From an uncultured Planctomyces sp. (GTDB taxonomy: Bacteria > Planctomycetota > Planctomycetia > Planctomycetales > Planctomycetaceae): DNA of 51,799 bases. The notes under the pieces were generated by a model. It had not been told where the DNA came from. It was given only the letters and a program-made list of their open reading frames with translations, and made no database searches. Both the position numbers and the translations under genes were made by a program. Below, piece after piece: positions 17,502-28,600 of the stretch (positions are counted from its first letter, which is position 1; every line of letters starts with the position of its first letter). The stretch covers positions 1 to 51,799 of the forward strand of contig CALGTK010000200.1 of NCBI GenBank assembly GCA_937904325.1, read 5' to 3'.

Positions 17502-20500
17502 TCAAACTGTTCGGCCAGCCCGGACGAATTGCAAAGCCAAGGCGAGCAGCCCGACCAGAAAACCCACAAATCCCAACGCGTTAAAGCCGCTGGGCAGGAT
17601 CAGGAAGGTGAGCAGGCCACCGACAAACAGGATCCAGACTGCCGGGTGGAGAAGTTCGCGAGGCGTCGAGACTCGGCTGAAGGTCACGATCAGAGTCGCG
17701 GCAATGCCGAGCCAGACCAGCGTCCACACGAAGCCGACTCCCGTGTCGACAAGCTCTCGCGAACGAATTCGCAGTGCAAGTTTTGCTTCGCCACCGACTC
17801 GTGAAAAACTCAGAGATTGCTCGCCGGTTGGAATGTCGATCGGCAGGCTTAAGCCGCCAACTTTGTTCCATTTCGAAGTTGCGGCAGTTCCCGTGCCGCC
17901 ATCGAACATCTGTCCGTTGAGTCGTCCTTTGCTCTTATCGATGAGAGAATGTTCAACAGTCGGCATATCAGCAAGTTGCAAACTAAGCCCCGCCGCATCG
18001 TTTGCCTGCAAGGCCTCATCAGGACGTGGATTACCTGCAGGTGATTCGGTTCGCTCGCCACTTCCGACGCCGAAGTCTCTTCTACCGTCACTTCCAAACA
18101 TGGCCCCGCCGCTGTTCGGCAGGATGCCGTTGCTGTTCTGATCGACCGGAGCCTGGCCGTTGTTAAAGTCGACAAATGAGTTCAAGTTATCGATATTTGA
18201 AAGGCTCTGCTGCCGACGTATGACTCGCGTCCCGGCATTGAACCGTTCGATCTGTTTCTCCGCACTTTTCTTTGACTGTGCTGTCGTCGTCCGTGTCTGA
18301 GCAGTTTCGATGGAGAGGGCATAGCCGTTGATAGATTTGGAATCCTGTGTGAGGACCTGCGTGCCTTTGCTGCGAGTCGCAGCGTCAAACTCCGGAACGA
18401 TTCCAGGACCTGGGCCATCTACCATCGAACCTGGTGAAGCTGTCATCGAAGTTGGTGGAGTAACACTGACGGCACCATTTCCCACGATCAACGCAGAGTT
18501 GTTAGTCAGCACCTGCTGTCGCTGCGAGACGTCGTTCTGCTGTTCGAGATTGACCAGACCGTCGGCGCTGAAAAAGACATCATCAGGCGTGTTGGCGTAC
18601 AGTTCGATCTGATCGTTGTTGTCGACCAGTTGTTGTTCGACTTCGGAAATTTTCCGTTGCAGATCCGCGGATTCTTTGTCTGAACCCGAAAAACTTGAAC
18701 TGTCACGATAATTCTGTAGACCGCGTTCGATCTGCTTCAGATTATTGCTGGCTGCAACCTTCGATTTGCGGGTGTAACGCTTGCCGCTCACGATGGCCAG
18801 CATTTCCGATAAGTCGGAGAGTTGCGCTTTCAGATAAGCTTTCTGGCTTTCTGCATCGTTGCCTTGCACGACGTTTGTTCGGTTTGCTTCATCCAGAACG
18901 CTGTAGTCGACTCCTTTGGGCAGGTGAAGTGTCCAAAGCGTTCGTGCCACGGGAATTCCGAAGTCAGCACTCTTATTTGGTGTGACGACTTTGGGAGCGG
19001 GTATGTCGAGTTCGCTGCTGCGGAACGTGAACCCGCTGGGCAATGCAGATTCAAACTGTCCAGCACAAACGAGCTTAACCTGAAAGGAAACGTCCGAGTT
19101 GCTCGCCTTCGGAAGCGGCACTAGATGGACTACCTGGTCGTCCAGTTTGGTAATCACTGGCCGCGATGGTTGATCTTTCACGAACAGAGACAGCAGCCGA
19201 GACGCAGTCGGCAGACGGACTCCCAGAAACTGGCGGCGGCGATTTCTGATTGTGTAAACGGCCTGCCCACGCCATGTGCCGTCGGCGGCGATCGACAACG
19301 TTAAGTCAGCAACGTTCACTGACGCTGGCGCACCAGCCTGTTGCTCCAGGCGGTCAACAGACCACGATGGCAGTTTTGACTTGTCTTGAACGCGTAGCAG
19401 ATCTGCAGCCTGATCAAGCAGCGATTGACCGACGTTAATCGGAATGTCGGAAGCTGAGACGGATTCGTTCGATGATTCGTGACGGGATGACAATTGCATC
19501 TGCGACTGATTGATCAGCAGGACGTATTGCCGCTGAGTTTCCATTGGAGTGAAGCCGTCTGGGTCTCCGTATTCGTCGAATTTCGGGTCAAGAAATCCGA
19601 TGGCTGGTGTTTCTACTTTTTTCGTTGCAGGCGGGATTGTCGCCGTCGCGAGAACGAAGTATCGATTCTTTACTGCGTTTTGAAGGTGCAATGTCCAGCG
19701 GACCGATTCACCATCCGCTTCACTGACTACTTCGCGGATTGCTCCACCTGTAAACGCAAGTCGATCTTTCAGCCAAAGCGGTGTCGTGAACGTGAACTGG
19801 TCGACGGCCGCATCACTGATTTGCCAGTTTAACGCCAGTGAGTAATCAAGAAACGTGTCGCCGACCGATGTCATGACGACCGCGTCAGCGACGAGTCGTG
19901 AGGTCGCTCTGCCGACTTCGAAACCGATAACTTCGGCTTCGTCCGCGGTGGAACGAAATGCGTACTGCGCAGGCTTTGAATTCTGTTTACGTAATTCGAT
20001 CGGCACCTGCTGAGGATCGACAGCATTCCAGCCATTAGTAACGTCTGGTGAGGCTGCGTAAGCATTGTCGAACCAGACTCCGGCGTACGAAGTCGGCTTG
20101 CCAATTTCGAGCGGGAATGGGGGCGCAACTTCAACGAACAGGTCGTTGGGGAACTTCGTGATTTGAGAATCAAGGACGACTTCAACGTTCCCCAGTACTG
20201 GCTCGTTGAATTCGATCGTCAGTGTTCTGGGATTTGTGCTGTCCGATTCCGAGACGTACCAGTCGGACATCGATGTTGCGTTGACTTTGAGTATCAGCAG
20301 TTCTTCGGCCAGTTCGAATGTCAGGCCCGGCCGCGGAACACCCTTGAGTGAAGCCCGCATCAACGTGGCCATGTGAATTTTGCGGCGTGAAACCTGTATC
20401 GCGTGCTGAATTGTCGCTACAGATTCCTGCTGACGGCGGCCAAGGATCACCTGCAACCCGAACGGGCGACTCGCAAATCGCCAGGCCAGTCGGGTTGATG

Positions 20501-23500
20501 CTGAAGGCGACGTATCGACTGCAGGCAATGAAAGTTTCTGAGTCGAGTCAATTTGCGAGAGTCCAGAGACCTGTCCGCTCCGAACCTGAAAAGTTTCAGC
20601 AGCGAGGACGGCGACCAGACCGGTGTCTCGCGTGACATTCCGTGCCGCGATGACCGGGACATCCAATGTCTGTTCAGCGTCACCCTGCTTCGCATCGAGA
20701 AAGAGTTGAAGGTAGAGTGATGTTTCACTGGTCACTGCCGGGTTGAAGAAAACCCGCAACTGACGATTGCCTTCTTGCTCGTTCAGTTCCCAGCCGGCCA
20801 GATGCGGACCATCAATCTGTCGAACTCGAAGCTCGCCTGGCAGGTCAAACGATAGATCCGAGACGGCACCTTGAGGAACTTTGACGGAAACCTGCGTTGA
20901 TTCTGAGATGCCAACGTCGTCAATCACGACGGCAGTCGAACTATCGACATGGACGATCGAAGCGACGATGCCTTGCTGTTCGGGCGGTCGCCACGAAACT
21001 GTCAGCGGGCTGCCATCACCAACCGGAATTTCGATTGTTGCCGTTCCGTTGTCCGTTGCGCGGCGGTAGACGCTGGTTGAACCGTTGACTCGGACTTCCA
21101 GCCCTTCAGCCGGAAGGCGAAACACGACTCGCCCTGACGGGACGACTTTCAGCGGCAGCGTGAATTGTCCGACGGAACCATTAACCTGAGCGGGAACGGC
21201 GAACTTCACATCCAGCGTGTGCGGGCCTTTACTGCTCACGATGGCGTCGATGTGCTGCCCGGATTTGTCCGAGCGACTGACCAGTGTTGCGGGCTCACCG
21301 TCCAGCAGAGCTTCGCTCAGCGCAACCGTTCTGAATGGAATGGGCAGGCTGATCTGTCCATCCTGAAAACTGTGGATAATAAACGTCGCTGCAACTTCGA
21401 CCGCCGCGTTGCGATCATCAGACTTGACGAGCTGACAGTCGTAGAAAGCCGCGTCAATTTGACCTGTGGTCGGAGCCGGACTGCCAGGTTTCTGATCGGG
21501 ATTTGCCAGATTCCAGAGCTGGAGAAACTGGTCACGAGTCAGCAGGACGCGTTCGGCAGAGTCTGCCCCTGAATGGTAAGGAACAATGACTGAGTTCGCT
21601 GCAGGTTTAACTGGAGAAACGGTCGGTGCCGGTTCCGCAGCCAGTACGTCAGTCGAGTTGCCGAGCACGGCGGCGAAAATCAGCGCTGCAGTAGCTTCTT
21701 TACTTGCTTTGATATTAACTTCGCATCTTTTGAGAAGTTGTCCGGACGCCAGGCAATTCAGACCGGCTCGAATGATCCACAGGCTGACGGCGACGACCGA
21801 TCCCAGGAAGACACCATCCAGAATGGAATGGGTTTCGCCGGGAGCGACAGATACCAGCCCCAGTGGAATCGATATTCCGAGCACAGCCAGGATGGCTCGT
21901 GTTCGGATGGAAAGATTGATCATCAGCCAGAAGAACAAAGCAACGGCGGTCATCAGAGACACTCGCCCAAGATCAAGAGCGTCACGATCCTGCCAGGCAA
22001 CATCGATCCCGATACCAGATTCCGCTGTCCGGTTTCCTGCATACCGAAACTCGACTGACTGGCTGTCCTGCGGAACCTGCAGAGCTATCGACAACGACAG
22101 CAGCCCGGACATGCTTCGACCGCGTTTAGAAAATTGTCTGCCAGATACATCTTGCCCTGCCTGCTCACCGGGTTGCCCGGGCATCGCGTTTTGAAGAGCC
22201 AACTGGTTGGGTTGCGATTCTGATAAGCGATTGGTTGCGACGTCTTGTGGTTCGAATTTTTGGGCTGAAAGCTCGTTTCTGTCTCCGTCCATTGATTCCG
22301 CGGTTTCAGCCTCGACCTGTGCAACAGGTGTTTGGCCAGCGTCCTGCAGTTGGTGGGACAAAGAATCTTTTTTCTGTTCTTGTGAACCGGGCGACGTTTT
22401 CGCAACGGTCGAGGGCTTAGGAAGACGCGGTATCGCTTGGATCCTATTCATAATGGGGACTGAACGTTCCAGTTTGCTCTGTTCACCTCCCGCTGGTGCC
22501 TCTTCCGATTCGGCTGCAAATTCGATCAGCGAGCGGCCGTCATCGACCGTCATGTAAGAGCCGGCCGCACGAGAGCCAGTTACTACACGAGAGTCGGTTG
22601 CTACACGAGAGTCGGCTACAAACGTCGTCGACAACCAGATCAGCATCACGAAACCTGCGATCGATGCTCCGGCCCAACCGGCCAGACCGAAACCCAACCG
22701 TCGGAACGAAAGCGAGATTGCTCCGACAATGGCGAGTAGCGAGGCGGCAATGAATCCATGTTTTACAAGCGACGTTCGGTCGATCTGGGTGAACTGTTCT
22801 CGCAGACTTCCCAGCAGGCTGACTGAGTCAAGTGTGCTGGTCGGCGTAAAGTCTCCTGTGCTGGATGTGAGCATTGTTCCATTCGGGTAGTGCAACGTCC
22901 AACTTTGCTGTAGTGTCTCCAGGCGTTGCTCGGCACCTTCGCTGTGAATGACGGCAACCCCGGGCGGTGTTTGCTGGATTCTGCCTGCGTCGGTCAGCGT
23001 CGGACCAAACGTTCGGTAGAAGAGGACAAGCTTGTGTTGGCAGTCTGGTTCTCCGTCGGTCGGAACAGGCACAATGTAAACGCCGCCTGATGAGCGGACT
23101 TCAATCGGTTTGCCGTCGATCAAAGTCGACCAGAGTTCCGATGGTGAGGTTTCGGAAGACTCTGGTAGTCGAATCTGCAAGCTTTGAGCTCCGACGGCGA
23201 CAAACTGAAACTCTGCACGGTGCTGTACTTCGCCTGTGCGGCCAATGACTGAACGCAGTTTGTTCCGGTAGCAGACGGCGGTGGGCACGGCGACTCGATC
23301 AAATCGAGTTTCCGCCACAGCGACCGAGTGGCCTGGTACGTTGAAGCGGTAGGCACCGACGATTCGCTCACGTGGAGAGTAAAACGAAGGACCTGGGACA
23401 TCGATCGGGTCGACAGTCTGTAATGCAACACCGGCTGTGCTGTTGGTCAGTATTTCGAGTTGTTGGTCTGGTGAACCTTCAACGGCCACGTACCCGCTCA

Positions 23501-25634
23501 TTCGCTCGGCATCGGGGACCGTAATCACGTGAACGTCGTATTCGTTGGTTTCTGTTCGCGGAGTCGTCGCGTTAACAGATAGAACGACGTGTCCACTGAT
23601 CCTCTGGTCAAGATTGAGAGTCCATCGCCGGATTTCGTTTTCGACGTCACCTGGAAGTTGCTCAACGATACGAGCATTCGCTCCGGAAAGAGTGAACTGC
23701 AGATTCTCACCGGCAGACTCCGACAGACCGACGGTCAGCGTTCGTAGTCCGCCGCCAGAAATATCCAGTGTCGTCTGTAAATGTGATTGCAGCACTACCT
23801 GGTCGAGTCGCGTGAAAGTCAACGACTGAGCCGAAACTCGCGACGGCTTTCGCGAAACGGTCAGCAGGCCTTCGTAGTCGGACTGCTGAAAGAAAAACCG
23901 TAGTCGTTCGTTGATTGCAGTGGCTGGTGCAGGATCCAGGTTGAAAAAGTCCGTAGTTTTCAGTTCCAGATCGTCGCCGCCGCGAATGACGAACGTGCCT
24001 TCGACCAGCGATGCTTCCGGAATTTGAACGGTTGGCAGCGTGAACTCGGCGGTGTTTTCTTCGACAGGCCAGTCTTTGATTTCCTGGCTCGACATAAATC
24101 GGAACGAGAGTTCTTTACCTGGCGGGAGCGGTTTTTTCAGGGCGATGCGGTAGCTGTTGAACCCTTCTTCGCCAGGTATGACCTGCCACGGTAGCGAGCC
24201 GCCGTCGACTTCGATCAGTTCAACTCGCCATTCGGACGGCAGTTGAAACGTAACTTCGAACAACGGAGCAAAGTGACTTTCGACCTGTGTCGCTGCAGAG
24301 AATGTCACTCCGGTCGGAGCCAGATCGAGCAGTGACGTGACAGTGGCGTGAAGTTCCCGCTCGCGGGTCTTTGTTTCGAATGCCAGCTCAAAATCTTCCC
24401 GCCACACATCGAACGTTTGCTGGCCTGCTGAACCAGTGGCGGCGCGAGCACCGTCTGATTCTTCCAGGCGAAGACGCACTGCCGCTGGATGTTGAATCGT
24501 GACTCGGCCGACGTGCGAAGTGACGTTTCGAAGTGTCAGGTTCGGGACAGTCCAAGGTGTTCCGGTTTCGGTGGCCATGACTCCACGAAAAATCATGTCG
24601 CGGCCACCATCGAACGCCTGACGATAATTGAGTGCGATGAGCGTCGAATCCGGCGATTCCGGATTGTCAGTCAGTTCCCAGGACTCAAGACCCGTTGATT
24701 CGATATCTGTGATTTCAAGGCTGCTGGGGACCGTGCAGAGAATCTGATTATAAGTGGTGCCGAAAACCTGTAGATTCGTCTTCGCCTGCCAGGTGACTTC
24801 TCCCGGAGAGACATTCAAACCGTAGCCGGTTGAAGCAAAAGCCAGTGAGTCGGCTCGTTGCTCGCCCTGGTGATCGTTGAAGAAAAGTCTCAGGTTAGTG
24901 ACGCCGCCGACTGGAACCGAGTAGACCGCAGGTTCGGAAACCGACGACGGACGATCCAGAGCGTGTGCTCCGACGACGAGATGCCGATCGGCTGGAACTT
25001 CGACCTTGAGCGTTCCGGACGGAACGGAGATCAGCTGAAACGCGGCTGAGCGATCGTTGCCTGAAGCATGGAGCTGTGTCGATAGTTCAAGCTCCAGCGT
25101 CGCATTGCCAACCTGGTTGTGAAACAGTGTCAGGACCGACGCAGGCTTGCCTTTACCTTTGGCAGCGAGCGTGGTTCGTCCAAGCTTCGCCGGTTCACCA
25201 TTAACCGACGCCTTTTCAACAGACAGTTGCCCGAAGGGCAAGGCAAGCGTCGTCCAGCCAGTCTGAAACTGTCGGAAGCGGACCGTTGCTTTGATTAGAA
25301 GATGGTCGCCGGAAATGTTCGCCAGGTATTCGGCGTCAGAAACGACGACGCCCGCGGGCAATCGCGGAGCTGCTGCTTCGTTCGCCTGAGCCTTTGCGTA
25401 GAGAGCCTGAAACTCGTCGCGGCTCAACAGAACGCCTTCGTTGTCACCAGCCAAAACAACATCAAGGTCAGCGACCGGGACAAACGATTTCCGTTGAGGA
25501 AGTTTGCTGTCAGATAGCTGTTGGGCGATTGACGTTTGTGCACCAAAGCTTCCGGTAACAACCAGCAGCGCGATCAGCGCTCGCATGATTGTCCAATAGA
25601 AGTTCATGTGTGAATCAGTTCGGATTGAATTCAT
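17502..25634 (-). CDS. Giant membrane-anchored protein (2710 residues) with two tandem homologous modules
   Basis: The start is the ATG at 25634 with GGGAG 7 bases upstream, only 12 bases after the stop of the preceding giant gene. An N-terminal signal peptide (MRALIALLVVTGSFGAQTSI) is followed by module A, opening VLAGDNEGVLLSRDEFQALY. Hydrophobic helices lie around residues 952-1012 and 1220-1295. A second signal-like segment lies at about 1303-1330 (ATAALIFAAVLGNSTDVLAA). Module B follows from about 1345, opening SAERVLLTRDQFLQLW. A coiled-coil stretch lies at about 2250-2350 and a bundle of C-terminal helices at about 2632-2709. Both modules are beta-rich with recurring short segments such as 'ALLDGEPATL'/'ASVNGEPAKL'. 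No named family recognised. Likely envelope protein controlled by the linked ECF sigma factor. Confidence 0.8.
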   Translation of the reverse strand: MNSIRTDSHMNFYWTIMRALIALLVVTGSFGAQTSIAQQLSDSKLPQRKSFVPVADLDVVLAGDNEGVLLSRDEFQALYAKAQANEAAAPRLPAGVVVSDAEYLANISGDHLLIKATVRFRQFQTGWTTLALPFGQLSVEKASVNGEPAKLGRTTLAAKGKGKPASVLTLFHNQVGNATLELELSTQLHASGNDRSAAFQLISVPSGTLKVEVPADRHLVVGAHALDRPSSVSEPAVYSVPVGGVTNLRLFFNDHQGEQRADSLAFASTGYGLNVSPGEVTWQAKTNLQVFGTTYNQILCTVPSSLEITDIESTGLESWELTDNPESPDSTLIALNYRQAFDGGRDMIFRGVMATETGTPWTVPNLTLRNVTSHVGRVTIQHPAAVRLRLEESDGARAATGSAGQQTFDVWREDFELAFETKTRERELHATVTSLLDLAPTGVTFSAATQVESHFAPLFEVTFQLPSEWRVELIEVDGGSLPWQVIPGEEGFNSYRIALKKPLPPGKELSFRFMSSQEIKDWPVEENTAEFTLPTVQIPEASLVEGTFVIRGGDDLELKTTDFFNLDPAPATAINERLRFFFQQSDYEGLLTVSRKPSRVSAQSLTFTRLDQVVLQSHLQTTLDISGGGLRTLTVGLSESAGENLQFTLSGANARIVEQLPGDVENEIRRWTLNLDQRISGHVVLSVNATTPRTETNEYDVHVITVPDAERMSGYVAVEGSPDQQLEILTNSTAGVALQTVDPIDVPGPSFYSPRERIVGAYRFNVPGHSVAVAETRFDRVAVPTAVCYRNKLRSVIGRTGEVQHRAEFQFVAVGAQSLQIRLPESSETSPSELWSTLIDGKPIEVRSSGGVYIVPVPTDGEPDCQHKLVLFYRTFGPTLTDAGRIQQTPPGVAVIHSEGAEQRLETLQQSWTLHYPNGTMLTSSTGDFTPTSTLDSVSLLGSLREQFTQIDRTSLVKHGFIAASLLAIVGAISLSFRRLGFGLAGWAGASIAGFVMLIWLSTTFVADSRVATDSRVVTGSRAAGSYMTVDDGRSLIEFAAESEEAPAGGEQSKLERSVPIMNRIQAIPRLPKPSTVAKTSPGSQEQKKDSLSHQLQDAGQTPVAQVEAETAESMDGDRNELSAQKFEPQDVATNRLSESQPNQLALQNAMPGQPGEQAGQDVSGRQFSKRGRSMSGLLSLSIALQVPQDSQSVEFRYAGNRTAESGIGIDVAWQDRDALDLGRVSLMTAVALFFWLMINLSIRTRAILAVLGISIPLGLVSVAPGETHSILDGVFLGSVVAVSLWIIRAGLNCLASGQLLKRCEVNIKASKEATAALIFAAVLGNSTDVLAAEPAPTVSPVKPAANSVIVPYHSGADSAERVLLTRDQFLQLWNLANPDQKPGSPAPTTGQIDAAFYDCQLVKSDDRNAAVEVAATFIIHSFQDGQISLPIPFRTVALSEALLDGEPATLVSRSDKSGQHIDAIVSSKGPHTLDVKFAVPAQVNGSVGQFTLPLKVVPSGRVVFRLPAEGLEVRVNGSTSVYRRATDNGTATIEIPVGDGSPLTVSWRPPEQQGIVASIVHVDSSTAVVIDDVGISESTQVSVKVPQGAVSDLSFDLPGELRVRQIDGPHLAGWELNEQEGNRQLRVFFNPAVTSETSLYLQLFLDAKQGDAEQTLDVPVIAARNVTRDTGLVAVLAAETFQVRSGQVSGLSQIDSTQKLSLPAVDTSPSASTRLAWRFASRPFGLQVILGRRQQESVATIQHAIQVSRRKIHMATLMRASLKGVPRPGLTFELAEELLILKVNATSMSDWYVSESDSTNPRTLTIEFNEPVLGNVEVVLDSQITKFPNDLFVEVAPPFPLEIGKPTSYAGVWFDNAYAASPDVTNGWNAVDPQQVPIELRKQNSKPAQYAFRSTADEAEVIGFEVGRATSRLVADAVVMTSVGDTFLDYSLALNWQISDAAVDQFTFTTPLWLKDRLAFTGGAIREVVSEADGESVRWTLHLQNAVKNRYFVLATATIPPATKKVETPAIGFLDPKFDEYGDPDGFTPMETQRQYVLLINQSQMQLSSRHESSNESVSASDIPINVGQSLLDQAADLLRVQDKSKLPSWSVDRLEQQAGAPASVNVADLTLSIAADGTWRGQAVYTIRNRRRQFLGVRLPTASRLLSLFVKDQPSRPVITKLDDQVVHLVPLPKASNSDVSFQVKLVCAGQFESALPSGFTFRSSELDIPAPKVVTPNKSADFGIPVARTLWTLHLPKGVDYSVLDEANRTNVVQGNDAESQKAYLKAQLSDLSEMLAIVSGKRYTRKSKVAASNNLKQIERGLQNYRDSSSFSGSDKESADLQRKISEVEQQLVDNNDQIELYANTPDDVFFSADGLVNLEQQNDVSQRQQVLTNNSALIVGNGAVSVTPPTSMTASPGSMVDGPGPGIVPEFDAATRSKGTQVLTQDSKSINGYALSIETAQTRTTTAQSKKSAEKQIERFNAGTRVIRRQQSLSNIDNLNSFVDFNNGQAPVDQNSNGILPNSGGAMFGSDGRRDFGVGSGERTESPAGNPRPDEALQANDAAGLSLQLADMPTVEHSLIDKSKGRLNGQMFDGGTGTAATSKWNKVGGLSLPIDIPTGEQSLSFSRVGGEAKLALRIRSRELVDTGVGFVWTLVWLGIAATLIVTFSRVSTPRELLHPAVWILFVGGLLTFLILPSGFNALGFVGFLVGLLALALQFVRAGRTV

Positions 25635-25646
25635 GGGTAGGCTCCC

Positions 25647-28600
25647 TTAATTCCCGAACTGTTCACGAAGATCGTCAAAGACGCCCGGCGGCGGAATCAC
25701 AACGGGAAGCGTCGCTCCCACATTGGGGCCCGGCGGCGGCCCCTCGTCTGGCGATTCTGGTGACGAATTGCTGCCACCAGACTTCCACGAGAACACCGTG
25801 TGCAACACCCAGATACCAAACAGAGCATAGATGCCGAATCGTGCCGCGGAGATGACTTCCGCTGACCAGCCAGGCGAACTGAGTCCAAACAGAATGGAAG
25901 CGAATGCGGCGATCAGAATCAGCAGCAACTTCGTGTCCCACGAGAGATCCCGCAACAGAAGTGCGATGAGGAATAACGCTCCGCTGGCAAGCCACGCGTA
26001 ATGCGAGCGACTTGCGGCGGTTAAAGCGATTGAGTTTCTGGTGCCGAGACTACTGAATCGAAAACGGTTCCCCTCAGTGGGAAAATCAATGAAACCGGCC
26101 GTCGGAACTCCCACCCAGTTGTCAGGATTGAAATCGTCGATGTCATTGAGGCGACGGATGGCCAAGGCATCACGAAGCTTTAGCTTCGTTTCATGCGTAA
26201 ACCCTTCTGAGTCACCGACCAAATTGTAGTTTTCCGGTACCCAGATCACAGCTTGCAGTTGCTGCACCACCACTCCCGAATTCTCGATTCCACCGACCTG
26301 AGGCAGCCTCAACTCTGGTTTGCTAACCCACCCGTCAAATGGCGTTTTGACCGTGATTGGAGTCATCATTTGAAGCGTTAAAGAGAACAGATCGTCAGAT
26401 GAACCTGGCCTCGCAACATTCACGAAGTACGAATCCCAGCCCTCGACTTCCATTGGTTGAGCGTTCTTTTCGGGACTGACTTGTTGGCCATCGATAAAAA
26501 CGCCCAGCAATTCAGAACCGCCCGGCACGTCGACTCGCAGACGTTGACGTTCGCTCGATCGAATTCGGTATCGGCATCGGTAATTTGCCTGGGTATCCCG
26601 CCGTGTCACGACTTCGACAAGTGCTCGTGTAACGACTGTTTCGACGACTTTCTGAATCTCATGCTTCGTTGATTCAATGTGGAAGCCGACTGGTTGTTTG
26701 AAGTATCGATAAGCCAGTGAACCGGTTTGAGGCAGAAGCGACAACTCGCGGACATCAATCGCTTCCAGACTTTCATCGAGTGCCTTTGCACTGACCGACA
26801 AAGAACGATCTTTCTTGACGACGATCTCGCCGGAGACATTCGAGAGAGCGACCACACGTTGCTTTTCGTCGCTTCCGTCGAGGCCGAGGACACGGGCCGT
26901 CTGGAAGACGACATCCGATGATCCGGCGTCGGCTGCTGGTTCACCATCGCCGACTTCTGCGGCTCCTGCTGGCTTCGCGTCCCAGGCGAGTTTGAAACTG
27001 TGTGCACCGAGCACGTCTCGCTGCATTGTGATGGTCCAGGTGATCCAGCCATCGACCGCTTCTTCGGCCGGAACTTTCTGTTTGATCGCCGGTGCCGACG
27101 CGTTGCCAAGCGACGTTACCTGGAGACGTTCTGAGAACTCTTCAGGGACAGCAAAGCGGAAGATATCCAGGCCGGCGTACTGAACGAGATAACGCAACTC
27201 GGTGGAAACCTCGATGATTTCTTCTTTAACTTCGACCGTCGTTGCAATCTGAGCTGACAGTCTTGTCGGTCGACGTTTTGTTCTGAGCGGAATCTCAACC
27301 GGACGGCGATTGAACGACCATGCCGCAGCGACTCGTTTGCCGGATCGGCTTTGGCCAGGTCGAACTGGCAGCGGCTGAGCGGCTTCGATGCTTTCCTGGT
27401 CGGTGATTACTTCCAAAGCTTCCGGTGCCGTCACGTAGACCTCGGCAGTCTCCCGCTCGGTGCCCTGCGGTTCTGGAATCGGCAAAGAGAGTTCGAGCGA
27501 TTCTGACGCTTCTTCGAAACTCTGGTGCGCGGTCACTCGAAGACCGACCTGGACATCAACGCCCGTTTTCTTTTGCATGACGACTCGCAGAATTCGTGGA
27601 CTGTCGCCTTCGACATGAAACTCTCGAACGTTGTGTCCGGTTGTTGAGTCAACGCGGTCGACTTCGAGATCATCCGGAAGTGCGATTTTGAATTCAAAAA
27701 CTCCGGCACGTTCCACCTGGTAGCCCAGGTCTGCGGCGAGTTTCAGTTCGTCGTCGCCAAAGTCGAAGCGGTAGGATGATTTCACAACCAGCCGAGCTTC
27801 GACGGGCTTTGCCAGAACCTGCAGTTGTATATTGGAACTGTAGAATTTGAATGTTGCTGCTCCGGCCTGACGGATCGAAGCGTGAATCTCGGCGTCTTCA
27901 ATGCGGACTAAGCCGGTCACCTGTTCAAACTGCAGCGAAAGATCGCTGGCCCCGGCGACAGTCAGTTGTCCGGATTCGCGAACAGCGTCCACGGCGTGGA
28001 TGCCATTGTAATTCCCTTTGTCGTCCTGACCTGCAAGCTGGAGTGTGGTGGTGTCGAATTCCCGCTCGGTGTGAACTTCAATTGAGACTTTGTTTGTAGC
28101 CGGGCTGAGGAATTCGACTCGGACGGTTTGTCGTTGCTCGCCGGGTTCGGCACGCCAGCCGCGAATTTTCGCATCGCTCGACGAGACGCCAAGGATTCGA
28201 TGTCCGACCGGAACGGCGATCGCCAGTTCGGTCATCTCGCCGCGCAGGATGTCGTAGTTGAGGAAAACATCCGTGTGAACAAGGCCGTCTCGTAGCGTCA
28301 CTTTTTGATAATTCGTGACGGCAGCAAGCAGGTCCATGTCTGGCTTCTGGCTGGTCCGAGGATGCCAGCTTGCGGAAATCGTCGTCGTCGCGCCGAGGTT
28401 AGCTTTGACTCGCGTTTCGTTGCCTGCTGATTCAACAGGCATCGCGATCAGGTGTGGCTGCAAGTCGACGGTTTGATCAGCTTCGGGGATTGCCAGTTCG
28501 AAAGTAGTGACGCCAACGGCGGGAATACTAAAGTCGACCTGGCGACCGTCCGGGGATGTCTGAATGGGCGCTGCGAGTTCGATTTCGACCAGGTGCTCAC

